Both the position numbers and the translations under genes were made by a program. Under the pieces are notes generated by a model. The model was not told where the DNA came from and ran no database searches. It saw nothing but the letters and a program-made list of their open reading frames with translations. This document shows, piece by piece, positions 1 through 7,752 of a stretch of 64,000 nt of DNA. The number at the start of each line of letters is the position of its first letter. The first letter of the stretch is position 1. Source of the DNA: 66-474 sp035281745 (GTDB taxonomy: Bacteria; Pseudomonadota; Gammaproteobacteria; Xanthomonadales; Rhodanobacteraceae); contig DATEDI010000021.1 in the NCBI GenBank assembly GCA_035281745.1, forward strand, positions 1 to 64,000, read 5' to 3'.

Positions 1-407
<407 letters not shown>

Positions 408-633
408 AGGTTTCGACAACCCGAAGGCTGTCTATTTTGAGAAGAGTCCGAACCCTGAACTGCAATTCATCGCTGAATCACTAAGGTTCAAAGGTTTGGA
501 CGTCTTGCATCGATGAACTTTCGTCCACCTGCAAGCCGCCCACACAAGTCACCTGTGCACACTGTCAAGGAACTGATGCGGTGCGAAACCTTCCGGTTTC
601 ACGGCGCGTGACATTTCGTCTCGCGAGCCGCCC
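408..633 (-). other. 16S rRNA leader region (no protein gene)
   Basis: This stretch lies between the rRNA promoter and the mature 16S 5' end and should be transcribed as pre-rRNA leader. I find no credible protein-coding ORF in it. A second TTGACA on the minus strand (563-568) could be the -35 of a P2 promoter, but no convincing -10 follows it at the usual distance. The rest of the gap, up to the DUF192 start at 814, is upstream promoter sequence for the two divergent units. Confidence 0.6.
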
Positions 634-661
634 ATTGTAGCGAATCTTCCGGGGCTGTCAA
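634..661 (-). promoter_or_regulatory. rRNA operon promoter (sigma70-type)
   Basis: On the minus strand a perfect -35 TTGACA (656-661) is followed after 16 bp by TACAAT (634-639) as the -10. The bases just downstream are GC-rich (GGGCGGC), as expected for the discriminator of a stringently controlled rRNA promoter. Transcription would start near 627, giving a leader of about 220 nt before mature 16S. Confidence 0.8.
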
Positions 662-813
662 CAATCTTCGAAGAAAATTTTCGAGCCCCGCGACCCCGCA
701 AACCGACTTCGTCCGCCGCGGGCCGACAAGAATAGCGTGATCGATTTCGATTTGGAAGAGATCGCGCGCAGACCGCGCTACACTGCGCCTTTCAGCGGCG
801 GAACGGAGTTCGG

Positions 814-1281
814 ATGCGCAACATTTCCCGGTTGTTTTCGCCCGTCCTCGCTGTAGCGCTGGCGTGTGCCGCGTGCGCCACCGCGCCTGCCTCCGCGCGC
901 AGTCCCAATGTGACGCTCCGTGACCATCGTTTCAGCGTGGAAATCGCGGCGACGCCCGAGGAACAGACACGCGGACTGATGGACCGCACCTCCATGCCCG
1001 CGGATCACGGCATGCTGTTCGTGTTCCCGCGTGCACAGCCGCTCACGTTCTGGATGAAAGACACCCTGATTCCGCTGGACATGCTGTTTTTCGACGAGGC
1101 GCACCGGTTGGTGACCATCCGCGCCAACGTGCCGCCATGCAAGTCGGACCCGTGCCCGGTGTATGCCAGTACCGCGCCGGCGCGTTACGTGCTGGAGCTG
1201 AACGCCGGCACGGCGGCAGAACTGGGTTTGCGCACGGGCGACGTGATCACCTTTTCCGACGTGCCCGCGGGCACCCAGTGA
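814..1281 (+). CDS. DUF192 family exported protein
   Basis: This 155-residue protein has an N-terminal signal peptide, a hydrophobic core over residues 8-22 and a probable signal peptidase I site after an Ala-Ser-Ala near residue 29. The rest matches the DUF192 (COG1430) fold: the early EEQTRGLMDR segment, the central HGMLFVFP and FWMKDTLIPLDMLFFD blocks, and a C-terminal GDVITF. Members are small, single-domain, mostly periplasmic beta proteins of unknown biochemical role, so no function is assigned. It stands alone, divergent from the rRNA operon and convergent with rubredoxin. Family assignment is firm; function is unknown. Confidence 0.88.
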   Translation: MRNISRLFSPVLAVALACAACATAPASARSPNVTLRDHRFSVEIAATPEEQTRGLMDRTSMPADHGMLFVFPRAQPLTFWMKDTLIPLDMLFFDEAHRLVTIRANVPPCKSDPCPVYASTAPARYVLELNAGTAAELGLRTGDVITFSDVPAGTQ

Positions 1282-1400
1282 AAGGCGCCATCCCCGGCGT
1301 GTACACAGGTGAAATTGGCGGGCAACGGCACCAAGCGTCCCGGCGGATCATCATCGAACCAGCGGTCGTCGAACGGAACGAATTCGCGCACCTCGGGTCT

Positions 1401-1468
1401 CCTTGCCCCAATGATGGATTCATCCAAGCACGCGCGCGTGAACCTGGGATGACCCAATTGGGGCAAGG
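1401..1468. repeat. Small foldback element with 12-bp perfect arms
   Basis: CCTTGCCCCAAT at 1401-1412 is perfectly repeated in inverted orientation at 1457-1468, with a 44-nt spacer that contains a smaller GGATTCATCC dyad. It lies in the 267-bp gap between the convergent DUF192 and rubredoxin genes. It resembles a REP/MITE-type palindrome, but no second copy was recognised in the window. Confidence 0.6.
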
Positions 1469-1530
1469 AAATGGCGGCTCTACAGGTACCCGCACCCAGA
1501 TCCGGCCAATCCATGACCGGGATGACGAAC

Positions 1531-1550
1531 GAGATCAGGCACCTGATCTC
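1531..1550 (-). terminator. Hairpin at the rubredoxin stop codon
   Basis: GAGATCAGG and CCTGATCTC form perfect 9-bp arms around a 2-nt spacer, beginning right at the rubredoxin stop (1549-1551). No T-run follows on the minus strand, so it may be a 3'-end stabiliser or a Rho-dependent end rather than a classical intrinsic terminator. Confidence 0.45.
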
Positions 1551-1746
1551 ACTCGATCTCGATCATCTCGAAATCATCCTTGGTGACGCCGCAGTCCGGG
1601 CACGTCCAGGTATCGGGAATGTCTTCCCAGCGGGTGCCGGGCTCGATGCCTTCTTCCGGAAGGCCGGCTTCCTCGTCGTAGATGAAGCCGCACACCACGC
1701 ACATGAATTTGCGATAGGCGACGACGGTTTCGGCAGAAGCATTCAT
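1549..1746 (-). CDS. rubA: Rubredoxin
   Basis: This 65-residue protein is a complete rubredoxin, a small cytoplasmic one-electron carrier. The two iron-binding knuckles are CVVCG (Cys16, Cys19) and CPDCG (Cys49, Cys52), which together ligate one Fe. The GFIYDEEAG segment and the aromatic residues between the knuckles are typical of the family. About 12 extra residues precede the usual start, which fits some alkane-type and proteobacterial rubredoxins. The redox partner is not obvious locally; a Pyr_redox_2-type FAD reductase lies far away at 57033-58220. It is divergent from thiE. Confidence 0.95.
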   Translation of the reverse strand: MNASAETVVAYRKFMCVVCGFIYDEEAGLPEEGIEPGTRWEDIPDTWTCPDCGVTKDDFEMIEIE

Positions 1747-1833
1747 GGCAGGTGACGCAAAAGGTGATGCTCTCTATTGTCGCAAGTTGCGCGCCTGCAT
1801 GAAAGCGAACCCTTGACGCAAGTCAAATTCCCG

Positions 1834-2514
1834 ATGCCACGACGCCCACAGTTCCCGGATCGCCAGCCGCCAGCCCGGCTTGGAACGGGGCTTTACGCCA
1901 TCACCGATGGGCCGCGTGACGATCTGGCGGCGGTCGCCCGCGCGGCGTTGCAAGGCGGCGCGGCGATGCTGCAATACCGCGACAAGAGCGGAGATGCCGG
2001 GCGGCGGCTGCGCGAAGCGCAGGAACTGGCAGCGCTGTGCCGCGCCTTTGCGGTGCCGTTGATCATCAACGACGATGCCGAACTTGCCCGTGCCAGTGGC
2101 GCTGCCGGAGTGCACCTGGGCGAAGACGACGCGGCGATTGGCGACGCACGCGCCGCCTTGGGCTCCGGGGCGATCATCGGCGTTTCCTGCTACGACTCGC
2201 TGCAGCGCGCGCAGGATGCCGCCGCGGCAGGCGCCGACTACGTTGCCTTCGGCGCGTTTTTTCCCTCGACCACCAAACCCGGCGCGCGCCACGCCACGCC
2301 CGATCTTTTGCGCGACGCACGCGGACTCGACTTGCCCCTGGTGGCGATCGGCGGCATCACCCACGAAAATGGCGCATCGCTGATCGCGGCGGGCGCCGAT
2401 TACTTGGCGATCGTCTCCGGCGTGTTCGGCGTGAGCGACATTCGTACCGCGGCACGGCGATACGTAGAGCTTTTTGGCACTGACAGAAGCGGATCAAATC
2501 CGATCAAGCAATGA
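1834..2514 (+). CDS. thiE: Thiamine-phosphate synthase
   Basis: ThiE joins hydroxymethylpyrimidine diphosphate to thiazole phosphate to make thiamine monophosphate. The TIM-barrel landmarks are in order: GLYAITDG near the N-terminus, LQYRDK, a LIINDD strand, GVHLGEDD, IGVSCYDS, the phosphate-binding ADYVAFGAFFPSTTKP and a C-terminal AIGGIT. The ATG at 1834 gives 226 residues, near family length; an upstream in-frame TTG at 1777 would add 19 unconserved residues. There is no TPP riboswitch-like leader. It is followed by hemL on the same strand after a palindromic element. Confidence 0.95.
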   Translation: MPRRPQFPDRQPPARLGTGLYAITDGPRDDLAAVARAALQGGAAMLQYRDKSGDAGRRLREAQELAALCRAFAVPLIINDDAELARASGAAGVHLGEDDAAIGDARAALGSGAIIGVSCYDSLQRAQDAAAAGADYVAFGAFFPSTTKPGARHATPDLLRDARGLDLPLVAIGGITHENGASLIAAGADYLAIVSGVFGVSDIRTAARRYVELFGTDRSGSNPIKQ

Positions 2515-2543
2515 ATCGTTCACACCGAAGCGTCAACGGCATC

Positions 2544-2613
2544 GGGCCAGGTTCACTTTCCAGCGTGCCGTTCGTGCATCCGGAAAAACCCTTGAGAAAG
2601 TGAACCCGGCCCC
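2544..2613. repeat. Hairpin element, GGGGCC...GGCCCC family (copy 1)
   Basis: A near-perfect inverted repeat: the arm at 2544-2560 (GGGCCAGGTTCACTTTC) pairs with 2596-2613, about 17 of 18 positions, around a roughly 35-nt loop. Its outer ends resemble those of the elements at 3945-4019 and 17378-17450, each with a terminal GGGGYCMG block followed by a variable A/T-rich arm. It fills the thiE-hemL gap. Confidence 0.7.
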
Positions 2614-2646
2614 ATTCTTCTTCTTTCACGAGCTGCGAACCCTTTG

Positions 2647-3930
2647 ATGACCAGCAATCACGACCTGTTTCAGCGCGCCCTGAACGTCCTTCCCGGCGGC
2701 GTCGATTCCCCGGTACGCGCGTTCAAGTCGGTCGGCGGCGAACCGTTCATCGTCGCGCGCGCCGACGGCCCGTACCTGTGGGACGTCGAAGGCAAGCGCT
2801 ACATCGACTACGTCGGCTCGTGGGGCCCGATGATCGCAGGCCACAATCATCCGCATGTGCGCGAAGCCGTGGAGCGCGCGGTGCGCGACGGCCTTTCGTT
2901 CGGCGCACCATGCGCAGCGGAGGCGGAACTGGCCGACGCCATCCATGCACTAATGCCCTCGATTGAAATGGTGCGCTTCGTCAATTCAGGCACGGAAGCC
3001 ACAATGTCGGCGCTCCGCCTCGCGCGCGGCGCGACCGGTCGCGAGCGGTTCGTGAAATTCGAAGGCTGCTATCACGGCCACGGCGATTCGTTCCTGGTGA
3101 AGGCCGGGTCCGGCGCGTTGACGCTGGGCGTACCGGATTCGCCCGGCGTGCCGAAGGCACTGGCCGATCTCACCATCACGCTGCCCTACAACGACATCGA
3201 AGCCGCGCGCGCGCTGTTCGATGCAATGGGCACGACCATTGCCTGCGTCGTCGTGGAGCCCGTGGCCGGCAACATGAATTGCGTGCCGCCACGACCCGGC
3301 TTCTTGCAGACACTGCGCGACCTGTGCACGCGCGATGGCGCGCTGCTGGTTTTCGACGAGGTGATGACCGGGTTCCGCGTCGCGGCCGGCGGCGTGCAGT
3401 CGCTGTACGCGATCGCGCCCGACCTCACGACGCTTGGCAAGATCATCGGTGGCGGGATGCCGGTGGGTGCCTACGGCGGCCGCCGCGACTTGATGGAGCA
3501 GATCGCCCCGGCCGGCCCGATCTATCAGGCCGGCACACTCTCCGGCAATCCGGTCGCGATGGCAGCAGGTTTGGCGATGCTGGACCTGGTCCGCGAACCC
3601 GGATTTCACGAGCGCCTGTCGCTGAAGGCGCAAGCGCTCACGGACGGCTTGTTGGCCGCGGCGCGTGAAGCCGGCGTGCCCTTCTCGGCGAATCGCGCGG
3701 GCGGCATGTTCGGCATTTTCTTCAGTACCGAAAAAGTCGAAACGTTTGCACAAGCCATGGCGTGCGATCGCGAGGCCTTCAACCGGTTTTTTCATGCGAT
3801 GCTGGATCGCGGCGTGTATTTCGCGCCCAGCGCGTTCGAGGCCGGCTTCATGTCCATGGCGCACGGCGATGACGTGATCGCCCAAACGCTGGATGCGGCG
3901 CGTGCGGGATTCGCCGTCGCGCGCGGATAG
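2647..3930 (+). CDS. hemL: Glutamate-1-semialdehyde 2,1-aminomutase
   Basis: HemL converts glutamate-1-semialdehyde to 5-aminolevulinate in the C5 route to heme and other tetrapyrroles. The 427-residue protein is full length and has the class III aminotransferase signature. It begins with the conserved LPGGVDSPVRAFKSVGG region and has NSGTEATMSALRLAR for PLP phosphate binding, the FDEVMTGFR block, and the PLP Schiff-base lysine in LGKIIGGGMP (Lys265, same number as in E. coli). The ATG at 2647 is preferred over the TTG one codon upstream. It lies downstream of thiE in the same direction but is separated by a repeat. Confidence 0.97.
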   Translation: MTSNHDLFQRALNVLPGGVDSPVRAFKSVGGEPFIVARADGPYLWDVEGKRYIDYVGSWGPMIAGHNHPHVREAVERAVRDGLSFGAPCAAEAELADAIHALMPSIEMVRFVNSGTEATMSALRLARGATGRERFVKFEGCYHGHGDSFLVKAGSGALTLGVPDSPGVPKALADLTITLPYNDIEAARALFDAMGTTIACVVVEPVAGNMNCVPPRPGFLQTLRDLCTRDGALLVFDEVMTGFRVAAGGVQSLYAIAPDLTTLGKIIGGGMPVGAYGGRRDLMEQIAPAGPIYQAGTLSGNPVAMAAGLAMLDLVREPGFHERLSLKAQALTDGLLAAAREAGVPFSANRAGGMFGIFFSTEKVETFAQAMACDREAFNRFFHAMLDRGVYFAPSAFEAGFMSMAHGDDVIAQTLDAARAGFAVARG

Positions 3931-3944
3931 CCAGTCCGAAAACC

Positions 3945-4019
3945 GGGGTCAGAGTCATTTTTTCATATCGTGCATGTTGAAGCCGCACGGCCACGGGATG
4001 AAAAAATGACTCTGGCCCC
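3945..4019. repeat. Hairpin element, GGGGTCAGAGT...ACTCTGGCCCC (copy 2)
   Basis: Two 22-bp arms (3945-3966 and 3998-4019) pair at 21 of 22 positions around a 31-nt loop. The inner part of each arm is A/T-rich and the outer end is GGGG(T/C)CAGAGT. It sits between the convergent hemL and glyoxalase genes, where it could act as a two-way transcription end. Ends of this type often mark substrates of REP-associated tyrosine transposases; that link is from general knowledge, and no such transposase is present here. Confidence 0.75.
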
Positions 4020-4031
4020 TTTCTTCGTTCT

Positions 4032-4454
4032 TCACCAGACGCCGGTATTCGGCATCGACACCCAAGGCTCAGCCGGCGGCAACGCGTCGCCTTTCTGCAG
4101 CAACTCGATCGAGATCAGGTCGGGCGAGCGCACGAAAGCCATGTGGCCATCGCGCGGCGGCCGGCTGATCGCGACGCCCATCTTCTGCAAGCGTTCACAG
4201 GTCGCATAAATGTCGTCGACGCGAAATGCGAGGTGACCGAAGTTGCGCGCGGAGCCGTAATCCTCGTTTGAATCCCAGTTGTACGTCAGCTCGATTTCGG
4301 ATTCGGGGCTGTCGGGCGCCGACAGGAACACCAGCGTGTACTTGCCTTGCGGCACCTCCTTGCGCCGCGCTTCCCGCAGGCCCAATCCTTCGCAATAGAA
4401 CCGCAGCGACGCGTCGAGATTGCGCACGCGCACCATGCTGTGCAGATATTTCAT
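4032..4454 (-). CDS. gloA: Glyoxalase I-type VOC protein (lactoylglutathione lyase)
   Basis: This 140-residue vicinal-oxygen-chelate protein has two beta-alpha-beta-beta-beta modules. The four expected metal ligands are all present: His5 (KYLHSMVRV), Glu55 (ESEIELTYNW), His74 (NFGHLAFRV) and Glu117 (LISIELLQ). Spacing and length match bacterial glyoxalase I, which isomerises the methylglyoxal-glutathione hemithioacetal to S-lactoylglutathione. A related VOC lyase cannot be excluded. The gene is divergent from the cystathionine enzyme, the two starts being 83 bp apart. Confidence 0.85.
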   Translation of the reverse strand: MKYLHSMVRVRNLDASLRFYCEGLGLREARRKEVPQGKYTLVFLSAPDSPESEIELTYNWDSNEDYGSARNFGHLAFRVDDIYATCERLQKMGVAISRPPRDGHMAFVRSPDLISIELLQKGDALPPAEPWVSMPNTGVW

Positions 4455-4537
4455 TTCGATCCCTCACTCATTTCGCCTTGCGGCGATTCGGTTATCGTGG
4501 ACGGATCGACGGGATCCATGCAAGGCCGGAGACAATC

Positions 4538-5662
4538 ATGACCCAGAAGTTCGACACCTTGGCGGTACACGCGGGCTCGGAACCTGATCCCGCCACCGGG
4601 GCGGTGGCGCCGCCGATCCAGCTTTCCACCACATTCGTGCACCGCACCGATGGCGAACCGGATACCTTCAGCTATCAGCGCGACGACCATCCGACCCAGT
4701 GCCGGCTCGAAACCGCGCTCGCGGCGCTGGAAGGTGGCGCACGCGCCCTGACGTTCGCGTCCGGCATGGCCGCGGTCGCCGCAGTGCTGGATACGCTGCA
4801 GCGCGGGCAAACCGTGGTGGTACCCGAGGATTGCTATGTCGGTACGCGCGGCTACGTGACCGACGTGCTGCCCGAGCGCGGCGTCGCAGTGATCACGGTC
4901 GACACCACCGATCTCGATGCCGTGCGCGCGGCCTGTGCAGGCGGCGTCGCGCTGCTGTGGGCGGAGTCGCCTTCGAATCCCCGGCTGCGGATCAGCGACC
5001 TCGCCGAGATGGCGAAGATCGCGCACGCCGCCGGCGCGCGCCTGGTCTGCGATAACACCTTCGCGACGCCGGTCCTGCAACGCCCGCTCGAACTCGGCGC
5101 GGATGTCGTGATGCATTCGACCACCAAATATTTCGGTGGCCACAGCGACGTGCTGGGCGGCGCGCTGATCTTCGCGGAAAACGACGGCTTCGCCGAGCGG
5201 ATCGCGGCGCGACGCCTGCTCACCGGGGCGATCCTTTCGCCGTTCAGCGCGTGGCTGACCCTGCGCGGCTGTCGCTCGCTGCCGGCGCGGATGGCGATGC
5301 ACTGCGCGAACGCCCGCAAGGTGGCCGAATTCCTGGCCGCGCATGCCGGCATCGAACGCGTGAACTGGCCGGGCCTGCCGACCCATCCGGGTCACGCGAT
5401 CGCGAAGCATCAGATGCGCGACTTCGGCGCGATGCTGAGCGTGGAGTTGCGCAGTGGCTACGACGCGGCGCTGGCACTCGCACGCGGCACGAAAATTTTC
5501 ACCAACGCGACATCCCTGGGTGGCTGCGAATCCCTGATCGAGCATCGCGCTTCGTCCGAAGGCGCGCACACGCATTCACCGCCCGGATTGGTGCGGCTGT
5601 CGGTAGGGCTGGAAGATGCCGATGACCTGATCGAGGATCTCCGGCAAGCACTTGCATCGTAG
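4538..5662 (+). CDS. Cystathionine gamma-synthase/lyase family PLP enzyme
   Basis: A 374-residue Cys/Met metabolism PLP-dependent enzyme with the family hallmarks: FDTLAVHAGSEPD at the N-terminus, the SGMAAVAAVLD segment, LLWAESPSNP, the VCDNTFATPVLQRPLELGAD block, and the PLP lysine in HSTTKYFGGHSDV (Lys197). The C-terminal TSLGGCESLIEHRA is typical. The sequence alone does not separate cystathionine gamma-synthase (metB), gamma-lyase and beta-lyase (metC). The ATG at 4538 follows a GGAG ribosome-binding site. metF, also in methionine metabolism, lies 16 kb away. Confidence 0.9.
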   Translation: MTQKFDTLAVHAGSEPDPATGAVAPPIQLSTTFVHRTDGEPDTFSYQRDDHPTQCRLETALAALEGGARALTFASGMAAVAAVLDTLQRGQTVVVPEDCYVGTRGYVTDVLPERGVAVITVDTTDLDAVRAACAGGVALLWAESPSNPRLRISDLAEMAKIAHAAGARLVCDNTFATPVLQRPLELGADVVMHSTTKYFGGHSDVLGGALIFAENDGFAERIAARRLLTGAILSPFSAWLTLRGCRSLPARMAMHCANARKVAEFLAAHAGIERVNWPGLPTHPGHAIAKHQMRDFGAMLSVELRSGYDAALALARGTKIFTNATSLGGCESLIEHRASSEGAHTHSPPGLVRLSVGLEDADDLIEDLRQALAS

Positions 5663-5697
5663 GGTGGGTTTCAATACACCGGATCGATTACGGCGGA

Positions 5698-6369
5698 TCA
5701 AGACTGGCCCGACGGCTCCGTCTTCGCCGCTCCGCCGATCCGGAACCGGCACGTTGGCGCACCGTGCAACATGCATTGCGTGCGTTGCACCGGCCGTCCG
5801 GTAGCGGCGCTCATGAAAGCCAAATCGAACCGGCACACGTCGGGGTGTTTTCGAGCCAATGCGTGGAACACGCAGTTCCACGCTTCGACTTCCACGTGCC
5901 CGTCCGCCTCCACGGCTTGCGCTTCGTATCCCAGCGCATCCATTTGTTCGGCCAGCAGCCGCGCGGCTTCGTCCGGATCAGCCGCGGACGCAATGCGTTC
6001 GGCGGCATCGTTGCCGAGCTTCGCACCCATGTCGGCCAGCATGGCCTGCACCGCCGCGACGCCCCCGTGCGCATACAGATATTCCAGCATGCCACCGGCC
6101 ATCAAGGCGTAGTTGCGCGGAAACAATTCGCGCCCGGCGGGCATCAATACAAAACACGCGCGGGGACGACCGCCGCTGGGAATCGCTTCGCCACGCGCGA
6201 CGAAGCCCTGCGCCATCAATGCGGTCAGGTGCTGCCTGACCGCATTGTGGGTAATGCCGACCGCCTGGCACAACGCTTCCACCGTGACACCCTGCGGCGA
6301 AAGCAGCAGCTTGCGCAGCAGCTTCTGCTGCGTATCACCGAGTTGGCGCAGGGCAGCCGCGCGCTTCAT
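5698..6369 (-). CDS. HTH regulator with C-terminal cysteine cluster (SufR/COG2345-like)
   Basis: The N-terminal ~75 residues form a winged helix (DTQQKLLRKLLL, VEALCQAVGITHNAVRQHL, then a GGRPR wing). A helical linker follows. The C-terminal domain carries Cys166, Cys179, Cys199 and Cys207; the C-x12-C spacing of the first pair resembles the Fe-S ligands of the SufR/COG2345 group. I infer a metal- or Fe-S-dependent transcriptional regulator; the actual effector is unknown. The start at 6369 lies 4 bp past the stop of the upstream secreted-protein gene, so the two are almost certainly co-transcribed. A further upstream start would overlap that gene and add unconserved residues. Confidence 0.75.
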   Translation of the reverse strand: MKRAAALRQLGDTQQKLLRKLLLSPQGVTVEALCQAVGITHNAVRQHLTALMAQGFVARGEAIPSGGRPRACFVLMPAGRELFPRNYALMAGGMLEYLYAHGGVAAVQAMLADMGAKLGNDAAERIASAADPDEAARLLAEQMDALGYEAQAVEADGHVEVEAWNCVFHALARKHPDVCRFDLAFMSAATGRPVQRTQCMLHGAPTCRFRIGGAAKTEPSGQS

Positions 6370-6373
6370 CCGA

Positions 6374-7030
6374 TCAGTGCGCCTTGTTCGGGAACTGCTT
6401 GGCGATACCGTCTGCCAGCACGTCCGCAATCATGTTCATGTGATGCTGCATTTCGGTCCAGGACTTCGCCTGCTGGGCCGCTGGCGCATTGGACATCATT
6501 TCGTCGAGCTGGGTCTTGTGGTCGTTGACGTGCATCATCAGCGCACCCTGCAGAGCCCCTTCGGTCCAGTTGGGGTTGGCGCCAGCCAGGAATTTCGCGA
6601 TCGCCGTGCCATTGGCCGCCAGATCGTTCATGGCCTTCTGTTCGCCGGCTGTATTGCCAGCTTTGGTGGTATCGGTCAGTGCCTTCACGCCACCCCAATG
6701 CCCGGCCAGCAATTTCAACAAGCCGTCGCCCGCTGCATGGCCGTAGAAACCCGCCACCGCGTTGGAGATTTGCTTGGCGTTGGCAACCACGGCATCAGCA
6801 GCTTTCTTTTCGTCAGCCTGGTTGCCGGCGTGCACGGCCAGTGCGTAATCGCGGGTCGCCACGATGTGGCCGTGCCACAGCGAGCGCATCGCCTGGTGCA
6901 ATTGTGGCGCCGCGGGCGCGGTGGCCGAAGCGGATGCGGCGGCTTGGGCCGGTTGGGCGGCAAGAACCGACGACGGGGCGGCGATGGCAACGCCGAGCGC
7001 GAGCGCGCAAGCGATTGAAAGTGATTTCAT
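6374..7030 (-). CDS. Secreted His-rich all-alpha protein of unknown function
   Basis: The 218-residue precursor has a clear signal peptide (cleavage likely after VLA near residue 24) and a low-complexity Ala/Pro linker. The mature part is predicted helical, with several His motifs: LWHGH, FYGHAAGD, GHWGG, MMHVNDHKTQ and MQHHMNMIADVLADGI. The arrangement recalls families of extracellular helical-bundle proteins with repeated LW.xH and ADxLxxGI motifs, but I cannot name a characterised member. Metal binding is an inference from the histidines. It is the first gene of a two-gene operon with the HTH regulator. Confidence 0.7.
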   Translation of the reverse strand: MKSLSIACALALGVAIAAPSSVLAAQPAQAAASASATAPAAPQLHQAMRSLWHGHIVATRDYALAVHAGNQADEKKAADAVVANAKQISNAVAGFYGHAAGDGLLKLLAGHWGGVKALTDTTKAGNTAGEQKAMNDLAANGTAIAKFLAGANPNWTEGALQGALMMHVNDHKTQLDEMMSNAPAAQQAKSWTEMQHHMNMIADVLADGIAKQFPNKAH

Positions 7031-7047
7031 GGAGGTCTCCTGAGGAT

Positions 7048-7110
7048 GAGTCGTCCGATGACGACTCGACCATCATGAGCTTTTTACACACATAATGCAT
7101 TCTTATATGT
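7048..7110. promoter_or_regulatory. Two dyads upstream of the His-rich protein/HTH operon
   Basis: GAGTCGTC-CGAT-GACGACTC at 7048-7067 is a perfect 8-bp inverted repeat 18 bp upstream of the start codon at 7030, and could be an operator or a 5'-UTR hairpin. Farther upstream, 7090-7110 is an A/T-rich imperfect palindrome with ACATA and TATGT ends in an otherwise GC-rich region. Either could bind the HTH protein of the operon. The second partly resembles an NsrR half-site but does not fit the full consensus. Confidence 0.4.
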
Positions 7111-7152
7111 CTAAAGATTACCATATCGACAATCGCACGGCACCTGCGCCGC

Positions 7153-7743
7153 TCACGGTTTCTGAAACCGGGGCATCGCATCGCGCAGCGCCGTCAGCCG
7201 ATCCATGGGATCGGTGACTTCCAGCAAATGCTGGCGCTCGGCATCGCCCAGCGGCAGGAGTTCCGCCAGCCGGAAACCGACCCAACTGGCGTCGTCGTAA
7301 CGTTCGCGCGGGCCGTTCCGCCAAGACAGCCCTGCCTGTTCGGCCAGGCGCTCCAGGATCGCGGGCAGCAGCGAAAGCTCGATCGGCACCGGCACCACGG
7401 GTTCGTCCGGCCATTCGCGTACTTCACCGATCACCAGCCCGTTGCCGCGGATGCGCGATTTCTGTACCCGAAAACGCGCGCCGCCCGTGACGCTGATGCC
7501 CAGCAGGCCATCCGGCAGCGTGTCGAAGTCGACAATGCGCGCCAACGTGCCGACCGCGGCCGGCAGCGCCGGCTCGCCGGCTTCCTGACCTTGCATGATC
7601 AGGCACACGCCGAAGCCGCGCCCGCTGCGCGCGCACTCGCGCACCATGTCGAGATAGCGCGCTTCGAAAATGCGCAGTCCGAGCTTGCTGCCCGGGAACA
7701 GCACGGCATTGAGCGGGAACAACGGAATTTCGTGGCGCTTCAC
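7153..7743 (-). CDS. LON N-terminal (substrate-binding) domain protein
   Basis: A 196-residue stand-alone Lon N-terminal domain (PF02190): it opens with EIPLFPLNAVLFPG, followed by LRIFEARYLDMV and a GTLARI strand. There is no ATPase or protease domain, so it is not a Lon protease. Proteins of this type are widespread in proteobacteria but biochemically uncharacterised. It is the last gene of a probable operon adk, membrane protein, mpl, LON-domain, 9 bp after the mpl stop codon. Confidence 0.9.
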   Translation of the reverse strand: MKRHEIPLFPLNAVLFPGSKLGLRIFEARYLDMVRECARSGRGFGVCLIMQGQEAGEPALPAAVGTLARIVDFDTLPDGLLGISVTGGARFRVQKSRIRGNGLVIGEVREWPDEPVVPVPIELSLLPAILERLAEQAGLSWRNGPRERYDDASWVGFRLAELLPLGDAERQHLLEVTDPMDRLTALRDAMPRFQKP

Positions 7744-7752
7744 GCCCCGAGT

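Noticed and set aside
1747..1833. TPP riboswitch upstream of thiE
   Set aside because: No CUGAGA or GAACCUGAU-type core in the short gap between rubredoxin and thiE.
7090..7110. NsrR operator upstream of the His-rich protein gene
   Set aside because: Only one half-site fits; the second half differs at several positions from the 11-1-11 consensus.
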